From Actinobacteria bacterium HGW-Actinobacteria-5 (GTDB taxonomy: Bacteria > Actinomycetota > Actinomycetes > Propionibacteriales > Propionibacteriaceae), in contig PHEV01000010.1 in assembly GCA_002843035.1 (NCBI GenBank), forward strand, positions 1 through 38,884: DNA of 38,884 nt. Direction: 5' to 3'. Position numbers and translations under genes: made by a program. Shown in pieces: positions 34,268 through 38,884 of the stretch; position 1 is the first letter of the stretch; each line of letters starts with the position of its first letter. Below the pieces are notes generated by a model. It searched no databases and was not told the origin of the DNA. It saw only the letters and a list, made by a program, of their open reading frames with translations.

Positions 34268-34582
34268 GTGAGTCCGGCCAAGCTGCGCAAGCCGGCGCTG
34301 ATCACCAGCGCCCGGTTCGGCAGGACGCTGGACACCGACGCCCGCCGTGTGCGCTACCTGTGGACGATGGGCGTCCGGGTGGCCTGCTTCATCGCCGCCA
34401 CCCTGACGCCGCTGCCGTGGAACCTGTTGCTGCTCCTCGCCGCCGCCGTCCTGCCCGCCTTCGCCGTGATGCTTGCGAACGCGATCGACCAGCGCAGCCT
34501 GCCCGAGCCCGAGCAGGCCGAGACCGAGCGGCCGGCGCTGCCCGGGGCCGAGACCGTCGGCGGCACGGTGGAGGACGAATGA
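34268..34582 (+). CDS. DUF3099 small membrane protein
   Basis: 104 residues. The conserved N-terminal part (ALITSARFGRTLDTDARRVR, with the ITSA start typical of DUF3099) is followed by two hydrophobic helices (~35-70) and an acidic tail. Function unknown; the family is restricted to actinomycetes and often precedes SURF1. GTG start, probable leaderless message. Stop overlaps the SURF1 start as ATGA. Confidence 0.85.
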   Translation: MSPAKLRKPALITSARFGRTLDTDARRVRYLWTMGVRVACFIAATLTPLPWNLLLLLAAAVLPAFAVMLANAIDQRSLPEPEQAETERPALPGAETVGGTVEDE

Positions 34583-35379
34583 TGCTGCTCTCCGCGCCGA
34601 TGGGCGCCCAACCCGGTGGACGCCGACTGTGGCTGCGCTGGCTGGCGCTCGCTGTCTTCGTGGTCGCGCTGGCGATCGCGTTCGTGAACCTCGGCTTCTG
34701 GCAGCTCGCCCGGCTGGACCAGCGGCGGGCCATGAACAACTCGGTGGTCGCCCACGAGAACTCGACCCCGGTGAGCTTCGATTCAGTGTTCAACCGCACC
34801 ATCGTCGAGGCCGACCAGTGGCAGCGGGTGAGCGTGCAGGGCAGCTTCGACGCCGAGCACCAGTACCTGGTCCGGTACCGCTCGAACGGCGAGCAGTCGG
34901 GCTATGAGGTGATCACCCCCCTGCACACGACCACGGGTGCATGGGTGCTCGTCGACCGCGGCTTCGGGGTGAAGCCCAACGACGCCGACTACCCGACCAC
35001 CCTGCCTGCTCCCCCCTCCGGCCAGGTCAGCATCACCGGCTACGTCCGCCGCGACGAGCAAGGTAGCCAGGACGCGATGACACCGGTACAGCCGTCCAAC
35101 ACGATCCGGCTGGTGAACTCGGCAGCCCTGGCGGCCACCCTGCCGTACCCCCTGGTCAACGGCTTCATCTCCGTGATCGAGATCACGCCGGCGCAGCAGG
35201 GTGAGCTGGTTCCCGTGCAGCCTCCGGCGCTGACTGAGGGAAATCACTTCTCCTATGCGATTCAATGGTTCACGTTCGCCGGAATGGCCGGCGTCGGACT
35301 GGTGGTGCTGATCCGTTCGGACCTCCGCGCTGCCCGCCGTCCAGCAGCTCCGCAGTCCGGCGGGGAAGAGGAGACCTGA
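34579..35379 (+). CDS. SURF1 family cytochrome oxidase assembly protein
   Basis: 266 residues with the two-helix SURF1 topology: helix 1 at ~20-45 ending FVNLGFWQLARLDQRR, an extracytoplasmic domain (GSFDAEHQYLVRYR, then WVLVDRGFGVKPND), and helix 2 at ~230-250 with HFSYAIQWFTFAGMAGVGL. SURF1 helps insert heme into aa3-type cytochrome oxidase, so the host should respire. ATG start overlapping the DUF3099 stop. The stop overlaps the next start by one base (TGATG). Confidence 0.93.
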   Translation: MMLLSAPMGAQPGGRRLWLRWLALAVFVVALAIAFVNLGFWQLARLDQRRAMNNSVVAHENSTPVSFDSVFNRTIVEADQWQRVSVQGSFDAEHQYLVRYRSNGEQSGYEVITPLHTTTGAWVLVDRGFGVKPNDADYPTTLPAPPSGQVSITGYVRRDEQGSQDAMTPVQPSNTIRLVNSAALAATLPYPLVNGFISVIEITPAQQGELVPVQPPALTEGNHFSYAIQWFTFAGMAGVGLVVLIRSDLRAARRPAAPQSGGEEET

Positions 35380-36143
35380 TGAGCAGGATCTGGGTCGTTT
35401 CGGTGGGGCTCGTCGCCCTGCTGGCCGCCTGTGGTTCGACGACACCGGCCGGCCCGGCCGCAACCCCCGCGCCGACGCTGGCGGGGACGTCGTGGACCGT
35501 CACGGCGATCAACGGGACCGCGCCGATCAGCGGGAACGAACCCACCATGGAGTTCAGCGACACCACCGTCACCGGGTCAGCCAGCTGCAACCGCTACAAC
35601 GCCGCCTTCACCCAGGACGGGTCGAAGGTGACGATCACCCCTGGCGTCACGACCGCGATGGCGTGCGGCGCGGACGTGATGACCCAGGAGCACGCCTTCA
35701 CCGTCGCGCTCACCCAGGTGAGCGGCGCCCGCACCACCGGCGAGGGCGCCGAGCTCACCGACGGCGCCGGAACGGCCGTGCTCAGCCTGGCCAGGATCAC
35801 CGACAAGCCGCTCGAGGGCACCACCTGGACGCTGACCGGGATCATCAGCGGCGAGACGGTGGCGTCCCCGGTCGCGGAGAGCACGGTGACCCTGAAGATC
35901 GCCGACGGGCAGCTCTCCGGCAAGGCGTGCAACACCTTCCGCGGCTCCGTGACCTCCGCCGACGGCAGCTTCAAGGCCGGCCCGCTGGCGAGCACGAAGA
36001 TGGCCTGCGCCTCGACGGAGCTCAGCAAGCAGGAGACCACCGTGCTGGCCACGCTCCAGTCCGCCACCGGCTACACGATCAAGGGCAACGAGCTGACCAT
36101 CACCGCCGACGACGGCACCGGCCTGGTCTTCACCGCGAAGTAA
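35379..36143 (+). CDS. Lipoprotein with two META (HslJ-like) domains
   Basis: 254 residues. A lipoprotein signal (MSRIWVVSVGLVALLAAC) ends with the modified cysteine at 18. A Pro/Ala/Thr linker is followed by two META domains at ~33-145 and ~150-254, carrying the domain hallmarks SGSASCNRY-type (TGSASCNRYNAAF) and LSGKACNTFRGS. META domains occur in HslJ and other secreted stress proteins; the ligand is unknown. GAGGAG upstream overlaps the SURF1 end, so translation is coupled. It shares its double-META layout with the sigma-like membrane protein at 8649-9851. Confidence 0.9.
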   Translation: MSRIWVVSVGLVALLAACGSTTPAGPAATPAPTLAGTSWTVTAINGTAPISGNEPTMEFSDTTVTGSASCNRYNAAFTQDGSKVTITPGVTTAMACGADVMTQEHAFTVALTQVSGARTTGEGAELTDGAGTAVLSLARITDKPLEGTTWTLTGIISGETVASPVAESTVTLKIADGQLSGKACNTFRGSVTSADGSFKAGPLASTKMACASTELSKQETTVLATLQSATGYTIKGNELTITADDGTGLVFTAK

Positions 36144-36146
36144 CCG

Positions 36147-36974
36147 GTGGGCATCGAGGCCGGGCTCGATCTGCTGGCCTGCCCCCGCTGCGGGAGCGGG
36201 CTGGATCTGGTCGCCGCGGGCGCCGGACGCGCGCTGGCCTGCGCGTCCGGCCACTCCTTCGACGTGGCGAAGCAGGGCTACGTGAACCTGCTGGGTGGTC
36301 CCGAGCCGGGCAACGCCGACACCGCGGCGATGTTGGCCGCGCGGCAGCGCGTGCACGCGTCCGGGTTGTTCGAGCCTGTGGCAGCGGAAGTCGCGACCCA
36401 CCTCGTGGGCCGGCCCCGCGTGCTCGAGGTGGGGGCGGGCACGGCGTACTACCTGGCCCGGGCCCTCGGCGACGACGACGCGGGCGTGGGGATCGCACTG
36501 GACGTGTCGAAGGCCGCTGCCAGGGTCGCCGCCCGCGCCGACCGCAGGATCGCCGCCGTGGTCGCGGACGTCTGGTCCGCCCTGCCGGTCGCCGACCACT
36601 GCCTGGACGCCGTCCTGTGTGTCTTCGCGCCCCGCAACCTCGCCGAATTCGCCCGGGTGCTGCGTCCGGACGGACGGCTGGTGGTCGTGACGCCGAGGCC
36701 CGAGCACCTCGCCGGCCTGCGCGATCGGCACGGGCTGCTCGAGGTGCCGGCGGGCAAGGCCGACCAGCTCGCCGCCGCGGCGGCGGAGTTCTTCGAGCCG
36801 GTGGCCAACTCCGGTCTCGTCCGGGCCGCCGACGTGGACGCTGCGCTGGCCGCGGACGTGATCGCGATGGGCCCGAACGCCTTCCACCGCGTTCCCGACG
36901 ACGTCACAGCGGGCAGCATCGTCGTCGCCGTCAACATCCAGGTCTTCCGACCGCTCGCTCCCACCGCCGCCTGA
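36147..36974 (+). CDS. rlmA: 23S rRNA (guanine-N1)-methyltransferase, RlmA family
   Basis: 275 residues. An N-terminal zinc knuckle (CPRCGSGL, then CASGHSF) and the family motif VAKQGYVNLL are followed by a Rossmann methyltransferase domain with the SAM motif LEVGAGTAYYLAR and DVWSALPVAD. RlmA methylates N1 of G745 or G748 in 23S rRNA helix 35; in Gram-positives the RlmA(II) form affects tylosin sensitivity. GTG start 3 bp after the META stop. Which subtype this is was not determined. Confidence 0.9.
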   Translation: MGIEAGLDLLACPRCGSGLDLVAAGAGRALACASGHSFDVAKQGYVNLLGGPEPGNADTAAMLAARQRVHASGLFEPVAAEVATHLVGRPRVLEVGAGTAYYLARALGDDDAGVGIALDVSKAAARVAARADRRIAAVVADVWSALPVADHCLDAVLCVFAPRNLAEFARVLRPDGRLVVVTPRPEHLAGLRDRHGLLEVPAGKADQLAAAAAEFFEPVANSGLVRAADVDAALAADVIAMGPNAFHRVPDDVTAGSIVVAVNIQVFRPLAPTAA

Positions 36975-37039
36975 GCAGGTCCCCGGCCCGGGCTCGCGTC
37001 GCGGACGGCACGGAGCGCGATCGCCGGATTTCCTGCAAG

Positions 37040-38248
37040 ATGGCCCCTGTGACCACCTGGCCGAGCGCGGAAGCGGAGCGACTGCTGGCCGACCTGGTCA
37101 CCCATCTCGGCCCACAGTTCTCGCACGCCCAGGCCCTGCGCCGCGAGCTGCACCGCCACCCCGACCTGAGCGGGGCCGAACGGCCGACGGCCGAACGCCT
37201 CCGTCACGCCCTGCCGACCCTGAAGCCCCACCGCGTCGCCGACACCGGATTCCTGGTCCGGGTGGGCCCGCCGGGGCCCTCCATCGCACTGCGGGCCGAG
37301 CTCGACGGCCTGCCGGTCGCCGAGCGCACCGGGGTGGAGTGGGCCTCAGCGAACGACGCCATGCATGCCTGCGGCCACGACGTCCACATGGCGGCGCTGT
37401 GGGCGCTGCTGCAGGCCGCGCGGCACGTGGACCTGCCGGTGGGCCTGGTCGGGCTGTTCCAGCCCCGCGAGGAGATCCAGCCGTGCGGCGCCGAGGACGT
37501 GGTGACGTCCGGCCTGCTGGCCGAGCAGGAGGTGCGGGCCGTGATCGGCGGTCACGTGCAGCCCCGGGTGCCCGCAGGCGTGGTCAGCCCCGGCGTCGGA
37601 GCGGTCAACGCCGCGGCGGACCAGTTCGACATCACCGTGCACGGCCAGCCGGGTCACAGCGCCTACCCGCACGTCGCCCTCGACCCGATCCCCGCCCTGG
37701 CCGCGATCGTGCTCGGACTGCAGGAGCTGGTGGGACGCACGATCGACCCGATCCACCCCGCGGTGATCACGGTCGGGCGCATCCACGCAGGGACCGCGCC
37801 CAACATCATTCCCGAGAGCGGCTCGGTACAGGGCGTGATCCGAACCATGAACGAGGCCGACCGCACCCATCTGCATGCGGCGATCCGGAGGCTGGCCGAG
37901 CACACCGCCGCCGCGCGCGGGGCCCGCGCTGAGGTCGACATCATCGTCGGCGATCCGATGCTGAACAACGATCGGCGCCTGGTCCAGTTCGTCGACCCGC
38001 TGCTCACCCACCTCGGCCTGCCGGTCGCGCACGAGCCGTTCCGCTCCTGTGGCGCCGACGACTTCTCCCACTACTCCCGGATCGCGCCGATCCTGATGAT
38101 GTTCGTCGGCACGGGCGGCCCTGCCGGCAGCGGCCGGCATCGCGTCGGACTTCACCACCCCACGTTCCTGCCGCCGGAGGAGTCGATCCGGCAGCTCGCG
38201 CTGGCGCTGGCCGCGGGTTACGTGGGCGCGGCCCAACTCGCCCGCTGA
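37040..38248 (+). CDS. M20-family amidohydrolase
   Basis: 402 residues from ATG 37040. Alternatively GTG 37049, which has CAAGAT 7 nt upstream in the leaderless spacing. The two-domain M20D fold shows RRELHRHPDLSG, AELDGLPVAERTG and the metal site in MHACGHDVHMAAL. REEIQPCGAEDVV supplies the catalytic glutamate, and the dimerisation domain has HGQPGHSAYPHVALDPI. It hydrolyses N-acyl or amide bonds of amino-acid derivatives; relatives act on hippurate, indole acetyl conjugates or N-acetyl diaminopimelate. It converges with a GabT-like aminotransferase gene; a joint role is only a guess. Confidence 0.9.
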   Translation: MAPVTTWPSAEAERLLADLVTHLGPQFSHAQALRRELHRHPDLSGAERPTAERLRHALPTLKPHRVADTGFLVRVGPPGPSIALRAELDGLPVAERTGVEWASANDAMHACGHDVHMAALWALLQAARHVDLPVGLVGLFQPREEIQPCGAEDVVTSGLLAEQEVRAVIGGHVQPRVPAGVVSPGVGAVNAAADQFDITVHGQPGHSAYPHVALDPIPALAAIVLGLQELVGRTIDPIHPAVITVGRIHAGTAPNIIPESGSVQGVIRTMNEADRTHLHAAIRRLAEHTAAARGARAEVDIIVGDPMLNNDRRLVQFVDPLLTHLGLPVAHEPFRSCGADDFSHYSRIAPILMMFVGTGGPAGSGRHRVGLHHPTFLPPEESIRQLALALAAGYVGAAQLAR

Positions 38249-38270
38249 CGCCCCGTCCCGACGCGCCGGA

Positions 38271-38884
38271 TCAGACGGCCTCGGCGAACGCCTCGGCGAG
38301 GATGTCCATGGCCTCCTCGAGCAGGTCGTCGGAGATGACCAGCGGTGGCAGCATCCGGATCACATTGCCATAGGTGCCACAGCCCAGCATGAGCAGGCCG
38401 CGGCGGGCACAGCCGGCGAGGACAGCCTTGGTCAGCGCGGCGTCCGGGGTCTTCGAGCCGTCCGGACGCACGATCTCGACGGCCATCATCGCGCCTCGCC
38501 CCCGCACCTCCCCGATCTGGGGGTGGATGGTCGCGAGGTGGCCCAGTCGCGCCGACAGCGTCGTGCCGATCTGCCGGGCCCGTCCCGCGAGGTCCTGGGC
38601 ACGCATCATCCCGATCGCGGCCAGCGCTGCCGCGCACGAGATCGGGTTGCCCCCGAACGTGCCGCCCAGCCCGCCGACCACCGGGGCGTCCATGATCTCT
38701 GCCCTGCCGGTGAGGGCAGCCAGCGGCAGCCCGCCGCCGAGGGCCTTCGCCGTGGTGACCAGGTCGGGCACGATCCCCTCGTGTTCGCTGGCGAACCAGT
38801 CGCCGGTGCGGCAGAACCCGGTCTGCACCTCGTCGGCGATGAGCACCACGCCATGCGTGGCGCACCAGTCCGACAGCAACGTCA
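38271..38884 (-). CDS. gabT: Class III aminotransferase (4-aminobutyrate-type), C-terminal part
   Basis: About 204 codons on the minus strand; the 5' half is beyond the window edge. PLP-enzyme motifs are LIADEVQTGFCRTGDWFA (the Asp contacting the pyridine nitrogen) and DLVTTAKALGGGLPLAALTG with the Schiff-base lysine. GTFGGNPISCAAALA follows and the end is VIRMLPPLVISDDLLEEAM. The best match is 4-aminobutyrate aminotransferase, which moves an amino group from GABA to 2-oxoglutarate. Related ornithine-type enzymes cannot be fully excluded from this half. Confidence 0.85.
   Translation of the reverse strand, partial: TLLSDWCATHGVVLIADEVQTGFCRTGDWFASEHEGIVPDLVTTAKALGGGLPLAALTGRAEIMDAPVVGGLGGTFGGNPISCAAALAAIGMMRAQDLAGRARQIGTTLSARLGHLATIHPQIGEVRGRGAMMAVEIVRPDGSKTPDAALTKAVLAGCARRGLLMLGCGTYGNVIRMLPPLVISDDLLEEAMDILAEAFAEAV

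Overview
The window is GC-rich chromosomal DNA from an actinomycete. The gene order nusA/rimP, proS, ispG-rip1-dxr, rlmN-cdsA-frr-pyrH, tsf-rpsB is the classic actinobacterial translation/isoprenoid supercluster. An InhA-type FabI downstream of FabG, a DUF3099-SURF1 pair and a DUF222/HNH remnant suggest the Propionibacteriaceae or close relatives; that family-level guess is inference. No tRNA, rRNA, CRISPR, prophage or intact insertion sequence was seen.

Layout. 1-540: a foreign-looking radical-SAM fragment is joined to the first ~68 codons of infB, almost certainly a chimeric junction. 540-3190: ylxR, nusA and rimP on the minus strand, interrupted by a small plus-strand exported protein gene. 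3300-6490: proS, an iron-regulated siderophore-interacting reductase, and a YbaK-type tRNA deacylase. 6517-12273: dxr, rip1, ispG and an acetyltransferase gene on the minus strand, interrupted by a plus-strand gene that fuses an ECF-sigma-like N-terminus to a membrane helix and two META domains. 12364-17720: an accessory insert with a GH38 alpha-mannosidase, DUF2237, a LOG-like protein, DUF1801 and a broken DUF222 gene. 17788-23250: rlmN, cdsA, frr, pyrH, then tsf and rpsB. 23251-23557 (no gene): the rpsB promoter and structured leader plus two perfect DnaA boxes. 23558-29979: tandem-M23 protein, VOC protein, tyrosine recombinase, peptide deformylase, SpoU methyltransferase, SBF-like symporter, secreted EEP lipoprotein and a TetR regulator. 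29983-34112 (minus strand): SPFH/NfeD, a solo ABC ATPase, fabI and fabG. 34268-38884: DUF3099, SURF1, a second double-META protein (a lipoprotein), RlmA, an M20 amidohydrolase and the C-terminal part of a class III aminotransferase.

How the genes work together. Most of the window is core translation (IF-2, NusA, RimP, ProRS, S2, EF-Ts, RRF, Def, RlmN, RlmA), the MEP isoprenoid pathway (Dxr, IspG), phospholipid and fatty-acid synthesis (CdsA, FabG, FabI) and envelope functions. The observations most worth following up are: the sigma-like/TM/META fusion next to the site-2 protease that in relatives processes anti-sigma factors; paired DnaA boxes just upstream of the rpsB promoter; a recurrent TANNNT box 6-8 nt before the start codon, implying many leaderless mRNAs; and the chimeric left end.
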